Position numbers and translations under genes: made by a program
Notes under the pieces: generated by a model
Told to the model about the DNA's origin: nothing
The model's database searches: none
What the model saw: only the letters and a program-made list of their open reading frames with translations
Shown: positions 1-12,666 of the stretch, one piece after another
Numbering within the stretch: the first letter of the stretch is position 1
How the letters are laid out: every line of letters starts with the position of its first letter
Source of the DNA: Phoronis australis
Lineage: Eukaryota; Phoronida; Phoronidae
Assembly: GCA_002633005.1 (NCBI GenBank)
Contig: NMRA01000155.1
Span: 243,844 to 307,843, forward strand
Direction: 5' to 3'
DNA length: 64,000 nt

Positions 1-3000
1 ATTTTTGAAAACTGATTTTGCTCATTGATGTGAAATGAAATTTGGCCATGTTGACAATACATTTATTATCACTCCTGCATTATTGCTTCTTTACTAAATC
101 TTAGTAAAAGAATGGTCTCAAGACAGGTTTTATTGAGCAGAAAGATAAATTCTACAACCTTTCTATTATTAGGAAAGATGTACCTTTTCTGAGTACAATT
201 CAGGATATTTGCCAAAAAGCACAGGCTTTCTGGTGACATTATTCAGCAGAATTTATCACAACGCTATACTTTTTATAGTATGCATTTTAATTGTTGCACC
301 AACAACAGCAGTTGTACCTTGAAATTCATTTATGTAACGGGCGTGTCTCAGGTTTGTCGACCTTTTTGTGGAATGGTTGAAAATAGCTTCAATGAAACTG
401 ATTTGCCTGTGCTTTTGAACGAGAAAGATCAAGTTTTTTTAGCTGCGACCTACTTTTGATGCAAAACTGTAGCTGTCGTTTGCTTTCACCCTTTGTCGTC
501 TGCTGTCTGAGAAACCGGGTGCGATTTCAGGTGGTTGTCAAGCAAATCAAAGATGCCAAAAAAGTAGCTGGTAAGGGGTATACTATGACCATATTTTAAA
601 AATCTAAGCAGTATGAGCACAGTGAATCTGTAGTCGGATTGCATGGAAGTGGTTATTTTGGGTAGAAAACTGTCAAATTTGATGGTTTTTTTTTGATACT
701 GCACTTTTGTATGCTGGGATTTTCTCCGATGTAAAATAACCAATTAAATATCTGTAGCGTAATTAATATTCAGTTATCATGAGTAGTGTTTCAGAGTTGG
801 GAATGCTACAAACCCTTTTTCAAACTCTTGATAAGGACGTGAGGAAAGGCCTCATCCCATCTTCGGTTTGTATCAGCAGCCAAATCCCTGTAATAACTGT
901 AGTGTGCCCCCATACATGTAGGTCACGAACGGTGCATTAAATAAGGGGGCAATAAATATGGGGCAATCAAGTGTGCGCTAAAGTGGCTGAATTTCTCCAT
1001 GGTTTGCAAAATTTTTCGGAGAAATAAGTGGAACGACGTCGTCCACCTTCCTCAAGTTCATCCTCGACTCGTGCTGTCTGTGAGCTTGTAGGCCTACACG
1101 ACTTCTGGCAAGTGAATAGCAATGAACGAATACGCAGGTAACTATAGCAGATACACTCGTAGTATTTTGGATTTCTGTGTTCTAAGCACAAGCTTTACAT
1201 ATGAGTGGTGTAAATTGTATCGGAGGGATTATAACCTGTCGTTGTGCTTGTGATCAATATCACCATATGCGGAGTTCAGTGGTCATTAGGTCATGTCGGA
1301 ATTTGAAAGGGAATAGGCAACTGTGCCCGATTGCATGACACAGTCCCAAATAGGGACTCAACTAATTTTCCTAAATTTACTGCGCATTTGTGGACTTGTG
1401 AAAAGCACAGATTGTCCTGTCTTATGTTGTTTTAGTTTCATTACTAAGACAATTTTTGGTCACAAATCGAGAGTAAACTTGACGTTGAATTCTCAATGTT
1501 ATGGAAAATAAATAGGGATTTTTCATACCCTAACTTAAGGACTAAGCCCCTATTTATTTTCAATGAATTCCGGGTTCAGTTTTTAGTTGAGTTATTAGAA
1601 AATTTCAGTAATCAAGGAGGAGCTCATATGATGAAATTATAGAAAAAGAATGCATTTGTGTGCAGAGAAAATCACAAACAGGCAAAACAATTGGGGAAAT
1701 TAGTTGAGTCCCTATTTAGGACTGTTTCATGCAACCCGGCTCTGGATTCTTTGAATGTTCCGTTTTCAGAAACGATTAGCTCGCTCCATAGGCGTTTATT
1801 CGGGAATACAAAGGAGAATGTAATCAGCACACCTTTCTAGGAATTAATTGTGACGGTGGGGTGTATCAATCTTCACTTTATCTTATCAGCTGTTTCGCTG
1901 AGCCTGTACTCAACGTCGCGAAAATTGACCAATCGTAAGCTCCGCCCCCTTCCGAATAGTCGCGTGACACCCGACAAACAAACAGACAAACAGAAGTCAG
2001 AGGCAAATACACTGCCGCTAAACGACGTTCCTAATGGAATCGATGAGTGTTTTCACTATTCGAAAACGCTCCGACAGACATTAGGCAATGCTTTTCAGCA
2101 GAGAATCCTACGTTCATGATGTGAGAATTTTTAAAGGCGATGATGAAAAAATAAGTGTTCGACGAATAGACAGCGGCCAAATCTTGAAAAGTAAGCTAAT
2201 AAATTTTTGATAGCAAAGTCATGTTAGAAGCAAGTATCACATGTCAGAATTATCTCAAGACATTACATATTACTGTTTGGCGTTTTACCAAGCTCAAAAT
2301 TGCAAATTATTAAAGTTATTGTTTTTTAAATTCTAATAAGGCAGGTCAATAGGTCAGCAGGTTATTTTGTAAGCACCATTCTCATTGGACAATATAATTA
2401 TACTAGCCAATGATAAGCAAGCTTACCCAACTTGGTCTTGGGCTTATTCTTCATCAAGCTACATGTACAAGATCAGAAAATCTGGTAGATTTGTTTTCAG
2501 CCGCAGGCCACAAAACTTTTCTTCTATTAATAATATTATTTCTGCCTTTTATGCTAGTTGCCATGGTAACCCTTTTTAATTATCAAAATTGCGTGCAACT
2601 TGTTTTGAAATATCTTTGAAGAACTCATGTTTTAATTGAAGCAGTACATGCTTAGAAATCTGAAATTTTTGCATGTTGCTCAGCTTAGAGCTGTAGTCAT
2701 TGATATTACATAATATTACTGGGTTACCATGCTAACAATGCATGTTTCAGCTTGAGAACCACCTTACTTCTAAGAGAGAGTCACCAGTTTCGTACGGCAA
2801 GCATTCATTATCAGCAGTAGGGCGTAGGCGCACGTAGATACAGCCAACCATCGTTTACACTGCATTAATACTCTTCCTTGCAGTACAGCTGCATGTGAAC
2901 GAGGATTCAACGAAATAAATCGGATAGACAATAGACGATTGAAGGGCCCCGGTGGACACACCACACGGATGACTAATAACACTGCCAGCATATCGTTTCT

Positions 3001-5959
3001 TAGAGTTTCTTGTCCCCCTTCAGAGATCGCTTAGAATGCACGCGGACCTTTTTCTTCCTTCATGTGTGATTGGGCCCCCCTTTCTGAAACACCCTAGATT
3101 CGCCACTGCAAACTCGAAGTAAATACCTACCCACTCGTGAGTCAAAACTAGGCCTACACTGTACATGTTTGTGAGGTTTTGCGAATTCTAAGCATTCAGT
3201 GCTCATGGTGATACGGTGGGCTTTGGGCGCCTACTTACCTCTAATTTCATCACTACAGCACTGTCCAGAAATCCTACTATGAGGCTTCAATAAAACAAAA
3301 AACAGTTCTTCAAGCGGACTAATACAATTCGGTTTGCCAACTTTGCTAATATGTAACTTCTAACTACAGCAGGTGGTTACATAATATTCATACATGTACG
3401 AGTAAGTGAATAATCGATAAACCTGAACCTTTCGTGGCTGTAAAAGTTAGTACAAAACTTCAGATTCAACACAATTTTTAATGGGTAATAGTTATGCAAG
3501 TCATAGGTTACACCAGAGAAAGTACTGCTTGCATCATTGCATGACTGCTTGTTTTGCTGTGAAATGATTCATTCATCAACTTGAGGGGGCATGTGTGTCA
3601 CCCTTCAGTTTTCTGTGATGTAAACAAGTCTCTATGACTGTCTTCAGTCCAGCCTGACAACTCAAGCAGTCTCTGAATTCACGGTTTTTGAAAAATGTGT
3701 GTAACACTCAAGGTTTGTCATTTTCTTGAAAGTCCAGAGAATATTCATTTAAAAAAATAAAGTTTTACTTTGTGAACGTTCAAAGTGCTACTAGGAAATG
3801 ATATGCCTATTCAATCATCACGGCAATTGGTGTCGTCGACTAGAGCTGATACCGCGAGATTGTGAAATAATTTACGGGCAAAACTGGCCAACTATATCGG
3901 AGAATATTCACTAGCCCCTGTCTTATTAATTCTTTGTAAGTGAGAATTGATGAAACGACAATACTTCGTTTATTCTTTGGTTATTTGTGCAGCAAACGAC
4001 ACAGCAGTGTTCCAGTGCTTATTTAGAGATTCACTGTAAACAGACAGCTTCCTGTAGTGTAATTCTGGGATTAGAATGTGAGTCATTCATAAATTTTGAG
4101 AAGGCCCTAATACATTTCATACCTCCATGGACTGCATTCTTTTAGTGATTGCCCCTGGGGGTTCAGGGTGCAGTTGCCGGCCCCCAGGTGCTAGCGGGAG
4201 GAGGTACATGGAAGGAGTGCAAAACAGGTAAAAACCAGGTGGGCGCAAAATAGGTGTTGACGCCTCTCAGGGGTTACAGTGGGAGGAGTGTAAACAAGGT
4301 AAAATCGCATGGGTGTTGAGCCCCTCCCATGGACACAAATCTTGGTCGCTTGATCCCCCTGACCATTGACAATATGTGCTAGCTGTTGTGGTGCCAAGAT
4401 TTGTCCCTCGTTTTGTGCCTGGACACAAGGATATTTTGTAATGACCGGTGACCATGCCCCTGTGTTTATGTCAGTACCATCCTGGGTATTTTTGAACTTT
4501 TCATTACACGTGTCGGTTCATGGATAATTTTTAGGCCCGCACCCGGCATCGGTGGCGAATAGGAGTTCATTCAGACTCACACGTGTTGCTTAACTTGGGC
4601 CAACTGGCACATTAACATTATGTCGATTTTTTCACCGAGACCCACAGACTCTCTAGCTTGGCTCATAGACAGATTTGAGACCCTGTGGCTGTGACTTTGG
4701 CAGTCACAAATCATAATGACCCATGGTCATACCGGGTATGTTTTTCTAAAAGTATGTACCTGTGACCTTTCGAGTGTTTTACATGTTGACACTTTATCAT
4801 ACTATTGACTAACAAATAATCCATGCATTGAATGTATTCTTAGGAAACTTAACCAGATGACAGTTCTGGTGTTTTCGTGAATGACTTTGTGTAAATTGTT
4901 TAGGCTGCAAAAGGCGCTCTTCCTCATTGTTCCTTCGCTTCGTACTTGACCTTTGTTTAGTTGCTGTTGACGTCGATAACAACGAACTCACCAGTGAACA
5001 TTCTTATCGCACTACACTCGTTGCTTGAAGGCAACACGTATGCCATGCAAAGTCCAACCACAATCGGCAAAAACTCATGATCGACATACAGTGTATGTAC
5101 CATTAATAGAAAAGCGCACATCACAAGCTCGTTTCCATGCAGGGATGAAACTGAGACCGGGATTGGCGACATAAGGTCATTTATTATGACGAAATTGAAG
5201 TAAAATGAATAAGATTGAAAATAACAATAATCTCTGGAAAGATGGACAATACAAAGTGCAACACTGAAGGGCAAAAATTGCCAAATGTGAAGGGAGTAGT
5301 GGGTAAGTGAAATTGAACATATATTGAACTGGGAGGTCTGTGTTGCTTACACAAGGTAGTTGCACTGAAACTACAAGCAAACAAAACGCCTGAAGACACG
5401 TAATGGTGATCACCTGGTGAAAGCCGAGAGCTGACCAAACTTACGGCACGTAATTACATAGACCAATAAGAAGGGTGGAAGTACTCGTCAAGGAATTATT
5501 GGACCGGTCTAAAGGATAGAAATTTATTATAAATGGCTTTAATTACATTGTATCATTCATAATATCACGCAAAAAGTGAGATGCCCTTATTTGAGAGGTC
5601 GGAAAACGACGTCAGTAGGGTGAATATTCAACTTTAAATACAGTGTTTGGAACCAAAGATGTTCCGCGAAGAATATTCAGAAAGTTTAGTGGCGATTGAT
5701 GAATATATTTTTCGAATGACCATTGGGAATACACAAACATGAACGCCCTGCATGTGCAGTTAGCTGATTAGATTACTAGCCAATGTTTCGTCGCCTACAT
5801 TATCGATGAAAAAGAATCAACCGGTGTGCTGCAAACTTTAAGCCGATAAAAACAATAAATCCCTCTGCGTGTACTCAAGCCATGCCCGTGAGTACAGAGT
5901 TGGGAAAACTAAAACACGAGGTCGCACTTATTTGAGCATATGATTTTGTTCTTTTTAAG
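1..5959. other. Left flank without a recognisable gene
   Basis: No reading frame here has recognisable domains, conserved motifs or a convincing exon structure; the ORFs are short and scattered. The stretch holds one copy of a dispersed repeat (497-866). It also has an imperfect local duplication at about 4190-4335, where a G-rich segment with the pattern ggaggagtg...aaacaggtaaaa occurs twice. TACATGTA octamers occur at 913, 2460 and 3391. Unseen upstream exons of the gene whose last exon starts at 5960 could lie here. Confidence 0.5.
497..866 (+). repeat. Dispersed repeat, left copy of an inverted pair
   Basis: This segment matches the reverse complement of 11478-11847 over its whole length at roughly 80 percent by eye. 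Shared landmarks are gagaaaccgggtgc, gtagctggtaagggg, aaactgtcaaattt, cagttatcatgagtagtgtt and the end gtgaggaaagg. No coding function is seen. It could be a non-autonomous transposon, or one of two inverted ends of a larger segment. Confidence 0.65.
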
Positions 5960-7071
5960 ATTCGTACTATGGAAATGGAAAACAACGTTGGCGTGGTAGA
6001 GGGCGTGGTAGAGGGCGTGGTCGAGGGCGTGGTCGAGGGAGTGGCGAACAGAAAAGTGGTGCTGAATTTGCAAAGAAATATGTTATGCAGTCCAATTTGT
6101 TACTCATGAAAAACACCTCTTCCGAATATGATCAAATAGGATTTAAAGAATACTTAGGGGAGTGTCATGCTGAGGATAAAGGCTTCGCTAAATCTGAACC
6201 GTATATCATCAACCCTTCTGAAGATAACGATGGAATATCGCTTTCTGAGGAAGAGTTCAGAGTAGCGTTTGACCGACAACTTCAGGAATTGCGTAAACAG
6301 CCGCAAGAATATGGTAATATTCGCTTTGCTGGGCGATTTGGAAAATTGTATATTCGCGGTGCTCCCCCTTTTGCGGTTACGCAGCTTCAATTCAAAAAGC
6401 TTCTGCTTAGTAAAGATTATAAAGAAAAAATTAAAACCTCATTCATGCCTGCTCACGTCGACAGCAGCAAAGCGGAGACCTACTTGAAAAGTCTTGGATT
6501 CAAAGAATCAACCGCCGGGGAGGACAAAGAAGTGGAAGAATGGTACGTCCAGGTGCGTACAAAAGATGGCTCAGGTCGTGCTACGATTCGCTTAGATGAA
6601 GCTCTCAAATTTAAGGAGTTGTCCCCTCCCGATCAAAAATGGTTGAAAGTCGACATCAAATGCGATGGAGACCGAGACGCACGCTTAGTTGTACAGAGTA
6701 TTGGCCACGCGAATGTTGTCCACAGTGACGAATTCAAGGATCACCCTATTCTTGCGCTGAACGAAGGCAACATTGAAGGTGTCGAGGTTTGCCACTACTT
6801 TCGAAAGCGTGTCTTGTTTGTTCGTCATAAAAAAGAGCGGACTTTTCGACGCCTGCCATCTGCCGAATATCCTGAGATTTTGGCACGGATTCTCACCGTT
6901 CGAGAGCTAGCAGAAGAAGTTGGTGGTAAATTTAACCATTCCTTGCCTGTAAGAAGTGAAGTGGTGTTTCACCCCATCATAGAGAATATTCATGATTTGG
7001 ATGCGTGCGAATTCCTGAGGAATTATATCTGGAAATTCTGCCTTGATTTTGCAGCCCAGTTTAACGAATAG
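5960..7071 (+). CDS. Last exon of an RG-rich protein of unknown function
   Basis: An open frame of 369 codons runs from a good splice acceptor (pyrimidine tract ending ctttttaag at 5959) to a TAG at 7069-7071. It starts with a run of Arg-Gly dipeptides (about codons 11-27) followed by a Gly/Ser/Glu/Lys linker, then about 330 residues of mixed charged and hydrophobic sequence with the look of a folded domain. The first in-frame Met is at 6085, but the RG tract lies upstream in the same frame. I therefore read this as the 3' exon of a longer gene; no upstream exon could be identified. RG tracts commonly bind RNA, which is only a general hint. There is no signal peptide or membrane segment. I do not recognise the C-terminal domain. 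It lies outside the tandem array and appears single copy. AATAAA at 7783 is a possible poly(A) signal. Confidence 0.7.
5992..6045 (+). repeat. 12-bp tandem repeat encoding the RG tract
   Basis: About four units of cgtggtagaggg / cgtggtcgaggg stand in tandem, in frame with the downstream ORF, and code for Arg-Gly repeats. Such a tract can change length by slippage without breaking the frame. Confidence 0.85.
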
Positions 7072-8488
7072 ATTAGATTACCGCATATATTTTTATTGGT
7101 ACGTGCGTAAACCAAAGCCTAGCCGGGTTCATTCAAATACACGTTTGCCGATAACCAACGTTTATTACATATTGATGTTCCACCATATCTCTATAATTTT
7201 CGTAAGTGAAGATAGTTAAACATGTGTGTCGCTGTAGTCATTGTCTTTAAGAATCCTGTCCTCATATTTAAGATGCACTGGTATCTGTAACAAATGTTAA
7301 GGGGTCCACTTGTATTTATGGATTTCAATTTAAGACAGTTTTTGTTAACCTTACAGGTTAAGATGTTATACAACTAGAGTGGTGGCGTAGAACTAAAGTG
7401 TGTAGCCACAAAGAGACATTTAACAGCATCTTACCCTCAGTAAAAATTATATTGTGTTACTTTTTTAAAATCCTTGTCTTTTTAATGTTGTGAGTAGCCT
7501 TTCGTGCAGTTAGGGTTTAGCTAAATATTAACAGTACTTGAATTTGGTAAATGTAAAAGCGTGTATTTTAAAGAACATAGAAAGCTTGTAGGGTTTTGTA
7601 ATGTTTGGATAAACACATAATGGATATATTACTCACGAATACCAGTTAGTGCAAGACTAGAGTTTAATTGATTCTGAGTAAAGGAAGTTCTATATATGTT
7701 ATTACAACTTCCATTGTAAGAATTGCATGCTGCTTGGCCATTGTTCTATATAAGCCACCTTGTAGAGAATTAAGTTAGTTCCAATAAAGTATTTGACACA
7801 TCAAGCCTTATATTCTGACTTCGTAATATTAGAATATTATAGGTTTTATTGTGGACTTCGTAGAAATTTGCCATTGAGTTGATCACGTAACCGTATCTGT
7901 TTAAGTAAAATTTCCAAAATGCATCCATAGCAACTGTAATATGACCAAATTTCTCTTTGTGGAAATATTCAAGATGATATCCTTGAAACATTCGCTGAAC
8001 TAAATTTTCGTTTTATACGAGTTTTTTTAATATTTTGATTTCTTAGAAATCACGTCAGTCCTAACCTTTGATCACTCTTAATGCAAAAACGAATATTTTA
8101 AACGCGGGTCCTAATGACTTCTTGAAGAAGAGTGACAAAAATGACTCAAATGTAGAACAAAAAAGAATGCAAATTTGATTTTTTTACTTTTCAACAATTT
8201 GGCATTTATTGGGTCACGTGGTCATGCTGAAATGGAAAAAACGTCAATAACAAAACAGCGGAATCAATAACACGGTTAAATTTCGTTTGATGTAATGTTC
8301 AGAATAAAATCTGACAAACTGTACAATATTTTTCTAAATTGTATTAATTACTTCTTTGTTTTTAGCAATTTTAGAATTTTTTCGTCAAAATTTTACAATT
8401 CGGTTTGTGGATAGCCCCTGATGCAAAAGTTGAACAAAGTATTGGAGAACAGTGCATTTAGCAATGTGCCTAAAAGTTTCATCTGAGT
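7072..8488. other. 3' flank of the RG gene; no gene seen
   Basis: AT-rich sequence with no recognisable coding potential. It probably contains the 3' UTR of the RG gene as far as the AATAAA at 7783. The boundary with the tandem array lies at its right end, where similarity to 35671 and 58981 begins. Confidence 0.5.
7783..7788 (+). terminator. Candidate poly(A) signal of the RG gene
   Basis: Canonical AATAAA about 710 bp after the stop codon, followed by T-rich sequence. Placement only; no transcript evidence is available. Confidence 0.3.
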
Positions 8489-9137
8489 CTGATCTCAAAT
8501 TTTGAGGTACGATAATCCGAAGTTAGCCAAATTTTAGCATTTTGGGGTCCTACATATAACCTTAATGTGAGATTGTTTCACAAAAAAATGGTAGACGAAC
8601 ATTTTGGATCACGTACGTGTATATTCTTGTATCATGATTGACTATGATCAATTTAGGAGTTCGTGTGAAACACTTAGGTCTATAAAATGTTTTGCATACT
8701 TTCCCATATCTCTCACAGCCGCATATTATTGGTGTTGATTGTTCGCCAAAGAGTACTCGAACACAGTTACGGTGAGGGTGTAACAGGAAACGTGTTTGTA
8801 CAAATCCAAGGAAGTGTCTATTCAGCCTTTTTGCCACTGCCACATTTGACTCCAACAGCAGAAGAGTGTTTCTGTCTGTTGAAAGTGATAACTACAGACA
8901 ACAGAGCTTTCTTGCAACTCTTGAATTAGCTTTCAGATGAAAAGGCCTAGAGGTCAGTCATCAGCCAAGATACTCATCAAGCGATCTGTAAAATTGGACA
9001 TATTAGCTAAGAAATATTCTTAAAGTTTGTGTTTTGATTTTGTGGTTAGATATAAAACGTTTTGTTAGAAAAGTTGAGTTATTAATGATGAAGCAATTGG
9101 TGTGCCTGTTAATGTCCAGGGTAGAGTTAAATAACGC

Positions 9138-10626
9138 TAGTATCTGGTATTTTCATTGAGAGCACGGGATTTGGGCTAGCTTTTTCTCGCCGCGAGACAG
9201 CTACATGTATAGAAATCTACCCTGACATTGCTTCAGCGCAGAGAATGCATGAATTCAAAACAGATAGTATACATGGCTGTGTTCCATAACGAGCAGTGTC
9301 GACACTTAGATTTTTATGCGGCTTCGCAGCCACAGTGTCAAAACCTTGGATTTTTAATACTGCCATTGGGTAATAATGGTGGCGATAGAGGGGATTGTGA
9401 CTGTGCCGACGGAGCAAAATTGTGGCCGTGTAGAAATTGTGGTGACCCGGCGGCAGGGGGGAACTCAAAGCGCCTGGGTCACCAGACGTTTTAATGTCTC
9501 ACGACCTCGAGAAAATTTAGGGTGTAGCAAGTTACCCGCGGACTGCCGCATCTCCCAGAACCTACACAGAATAGCTGTGAGCTGTAGACAAGGGTGCTCA
9601 GCTAATTAACGTTTTCTACGAAATAATTCAAACTGTATATTTCATCTAACAGAGAGTACATAAAATAGCAAACGTTTTCTAAGGAATAAGCGATTAGGCT
9701 GTTAGGGTAGGCCTACCAGTCGGCCAAGTTTGCCATATTCGTTAACCTTGTGTTCTTTTAGGTTATGTGAACCTTACATGTACATGTACATGGTCTACAG
9801 GATAACAACTGAATCAAAGAACGCATGGCGCAGGATACTCGGATACGTGACTGATAGTTTTACAGCCTGTAATTACAGTATGTAGTTCCTAGGCAAAATT
9901 ACTAGTCTCTATCCATACGTCGGCTAACCAATGGTGAGTTCTGGTCAGGCAGTGACGCAGCATTTATCTTCCCACCAAAAGCCTCGCATAAATTAAATTA
10001 TCTCAATTTAGGCGGGTCAGCTCGATTTTTTAGCATTAGCCAAGTCGTGGCGGTCCGTAAGGAAAGGAGATTGCCCAAAATGTAATAGGACCAACAACGC
10101 AAGTTTGGGTCATGCACACAGCAAGTGGCCCTAGAGAAATAATCTTCTTGTTCCACTTCGGTCAAGCAAATGAATAATGCAGTCGATGGTGGAGGACACC
10201 TGCCCCTTCATGCGATTGAATATGTCATCGAGACGTGTGACAACGCAAGGACCCAGATATTATGCAAAAAGGCAGATTGAAATGACCTCCAACAAACCAA
10301 TCAATCTTTTTTATTACTGCTGATTAGGTGCATCCAAACTCAAATTCACCCGGAACGCTAAACTCTTTCCAGGGCAGTGACGAGACTGCTCTGCTCTCAG
10401 CATTCGGGCCCACGATTGGTCACAGAAATGACGGCGAGTCAACTTAGCAACTATAGCGGAAGGCTTTCCCTGCAATGGCACCAGAGATTGGCACCATAAT
10501 CACAATAACTCTAATTCCATATTTACATGTACGTGTTCTGGGTAGCGGTAAGACATTAATTTGTGCACCGCTGTTGTTTTGTCGCACAGACTAGAAAGGA
10601 GAGTCATTTGATTTTCAAACTGGAAC
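9138..10626. other. Unit-1-specific insertion in block R1
   Basis: Units 2 and 3 read straight across this point (taataacgaacggagac), while unit 1 has about 1.5 kb of unrelated sequence. aacg borders both sides, which might be a 4-bp target duplication, but it is too short to prove one. No transposase or reverse transcriptase is visible. It contains overlapping TACATGTA octamers at 9775-9788 and others at 9202 and 10524. Confidence 0.5.
9775..9788. repeat. Two overlapping TACATGTA octamers
   Basis: The 14-bp run is TACATGTACATGTA. If TACATGTA is an excision footprint at TA, this is what a second event at the TA of a first footprint would leave. Confidence 0.6.
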
Positions 10627-10800
10627 GTTGACTTTCTCAGCACTTGAGTCTGATGTAAATCCCTGGCTAACATCTAGTTCTTGATTGGCCAGTCAGTGAT
10701 GAGACCAACCGGTTTGTCTAAACCTGTTGAGCTTGATAATTCGGATGATAAATGCCGGGACAGAAAAGTAACCATGTCACTCGACATATAAACTTTATTG

Positions 10801-11477
10801 TGTTACAGTGCAACTGTACACAACTGTGCACTTTATTTTCGTGTTTCGTAAAAGTTATACAAAAATGAGCAATGCAATTAAAGCATTGAGCAGCAATTAA
10901 ATAACAATTTGTCTCAAAAAATATAGACTTGAGGGAAATAAGAAAACAGTACGCATACAAATCAGATCGAACATGTAGCTTTTTAACGATCAACAATTTA
11001 GTTAAATTCGAGGAAACGCTAGACTCAAATATTAATACGGTCTCTTTTTGAGATAATATATTAACAAAGTTAATTCGCACATGCAAAAATAGCGTTATTA
11101 TCCGAAGGAGAATTCGAGGCCAAGAAAATACTCGAGGTGTTCGGAATGAGTCATGTGGTGGCCATATCTTCGCTTCCTCATTTGGGGGTGTCAGAGGTAT
11201 CCTCAAAATACACTGCCTTCGGGCATTGTACACGAAAAATCAGGTACGCGACTCCTGATATGTCGCATGTGCGATTGCGCAGACGATGATCATTAAATAC
11301 ACCAGTGAATCAGCAGTACACACGTGTCTGCACGTAAGAGTTATGACGACAGAATGGCCCCTCCCGCCAGGCCTCAGTAATGGGTTGCAGTGTTCTACAC
11401 CAAAGCTGAGCTCAAATGCCTGACTGGGGTCACACTACAGTTACAACAGGTTTTGGCTGCCGACACACAACCATTTG
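10801..11477. other. Intergenic, no feature recognised
   Basis: AT-rich sequence with one long minus-strand open frame (10718-11233). It has no recognisable domain and a noisy composition, so I treat it as chance. Similarity to the unit 2 and 3 sequence downstream of R1 stops near the start of this stretch. Confidence 0.4.
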
Positions 11478-11846
11478 CGAAATAGGGATAAGCCCTTTCC
11501 TCACGTGCTAATCGAGTGTCTGAAAAACAAGGGATTTTCTAGCATTCCCAACACACAAACACTACTCATGATAACTGAAACTTAATCGGTTAATTCGCAT
11601 CGGAAAAAATTCCGGCACACAAAAGTATTACCAATCAACAACAAATTTGACAGTTTTTCTCCCCAAAATTGCCACTTCCCTGCAAGTGCTAGGAAAAATC
11701 CGAATACCGATTCAGAATTTCCGCACGCTATAGATTCTAAAATTGTGGTCATAATATGCCCCTTACCAGCTACGTTTTTTGCAACTTTGATCTGTCTGAT
11801 AGCCACCTGAAATAGCACCCGGTTTCTCGGACAGCAGGCGTCAGGG

Positions 11847-11847
<1 letters not shown>
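11478..11847 (-). repeat. Dispersed repeat, right copy of an inverted pair
   Basis: Reverse-complement partner of 497-866. It ends next to the (GA)n tract and the assembly gap. Orientation relative to the left copy is that of inverted ends about 11.35 kb apart. Confidence 0.65.

Positions 11848-11849
<2 letters not shown>

Positions 11850-11894
<45 letters not shown>
11850..11894. repeat. (GA)n microsatellite
   Basis: At least 22 GA dinucleotides run directly into the assembly gap, so the true length is unknown. The repeat probably caused the break. Confidence 0.95.
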
Positions 11895-12666
11895 NNNNNN
11901 NNNNNNNNNNNNNNNNNNNNNNNNNNNNNNNNNNNNNNNNNNNNNNNNNNNNNNNNNNNNNNNNNNNNNNNNNNNNNNNNNNNNNNNNNNNNNNNNNNNN
12001 NNNNNNNNNNNNNNNNNNNNNNNNNNNNNNNNNNNNNNNNNNNNNNNNNNNNNNNNNNNNNNNNNNNNNNNNNNNNNNNNNNNNNNNNNNNNNNNNNNNN
12101 NNNNNNNNNNNNNNNNNNNNNNNNNNNNNNNNNNNNNNNNNNNNNNNNNNNNNNNNNNNNNNNNNNNNNNNNNNNNNNNNNNNNNNNNNNNNNNNNNNNN
12201 NNNNNNNNNNNNNNNNNNNNNNNNNNNNNNNNNNNNNNNNNNNNNNNNNNNNNNNNNNNNNNNNNNNNNNNNNNNNNNNNNNNNNNNNNNNNNNNNNNNN
12301 NNNNNNNNNNNNNNNNNNNNNNNNNNNNNNNNNNNNNNNNNNNNNNNNNNNNNNNNNNNNNNNNNNNNNNNNNNNNNNNNNNNNNNNNNNNNNNNNNNNN
12401 NNNNNNNNNNNNNNNNNNNNNNNNNNNNNNNNNNNNNNNNNNNNNNNNNNNNNNNNNNNNNNNNNNNNNNNNNNNNNNNNNNNNNNNNNNNNNNNNNNNN
12501 NNNNNNNNNNNNNNNNNNNNNNNNNNNNNNNNNNNNNNNNNNNNNNNNNNNNNNNNNNNNNNNNNNNNNNNNNNNNNNNNNNNNNNNNNNNNNNNNNNNN
12601 NNNNNNNNNNNNNNNNNNNNNNNNNNNNNNNNNNNNNNNNNNNNNNNNNNNNNNNNNNNNNNNNNN
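11895..12666. other. Assembly gap of 772 N
   Basis: A continuous run of N. Any open frame across it is meaningless. It removes the 3' part of the antisense LINE on its right. Confidence 0.99.

Larger units (their letters stand above)
8489..10800 (+). repeat. Array block R1, unit 1 copy, interrupted
   Basis: From gtctgatctcaaattttgag this segment matches 35671 onward and 58981 onward almost continuously to about 9137. The match resumes at about 10627 (tttctcagcacttgagtctg) and runs to about 10800. The 1.5 kb between has no counterpart in the other two copies. R1 marks the left edge of each array unit. A short frame within it (about 8755-8929) is recognisable in all three copies but carries an indel in units 2 and 3. 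Confidence 0.8.

Noticed and set aside
1850-2119. 89-codon plus-strand frame
   Set aside because: Short, without motifs, and outside any repeated or conserved block.
5971-6111. Alternative frame through the RG repeat starting MEMENNVGVVEGVVEG
   Set aside because: It ends after a few dozen codons; the RG frame stays open for 369 codons.
10718-11233. 171-codon minus-strand frame
   Set aside because: No domain, signal peptide or conserved copy in the other units; the composition looks like translated AT-rich non-coding DNA.
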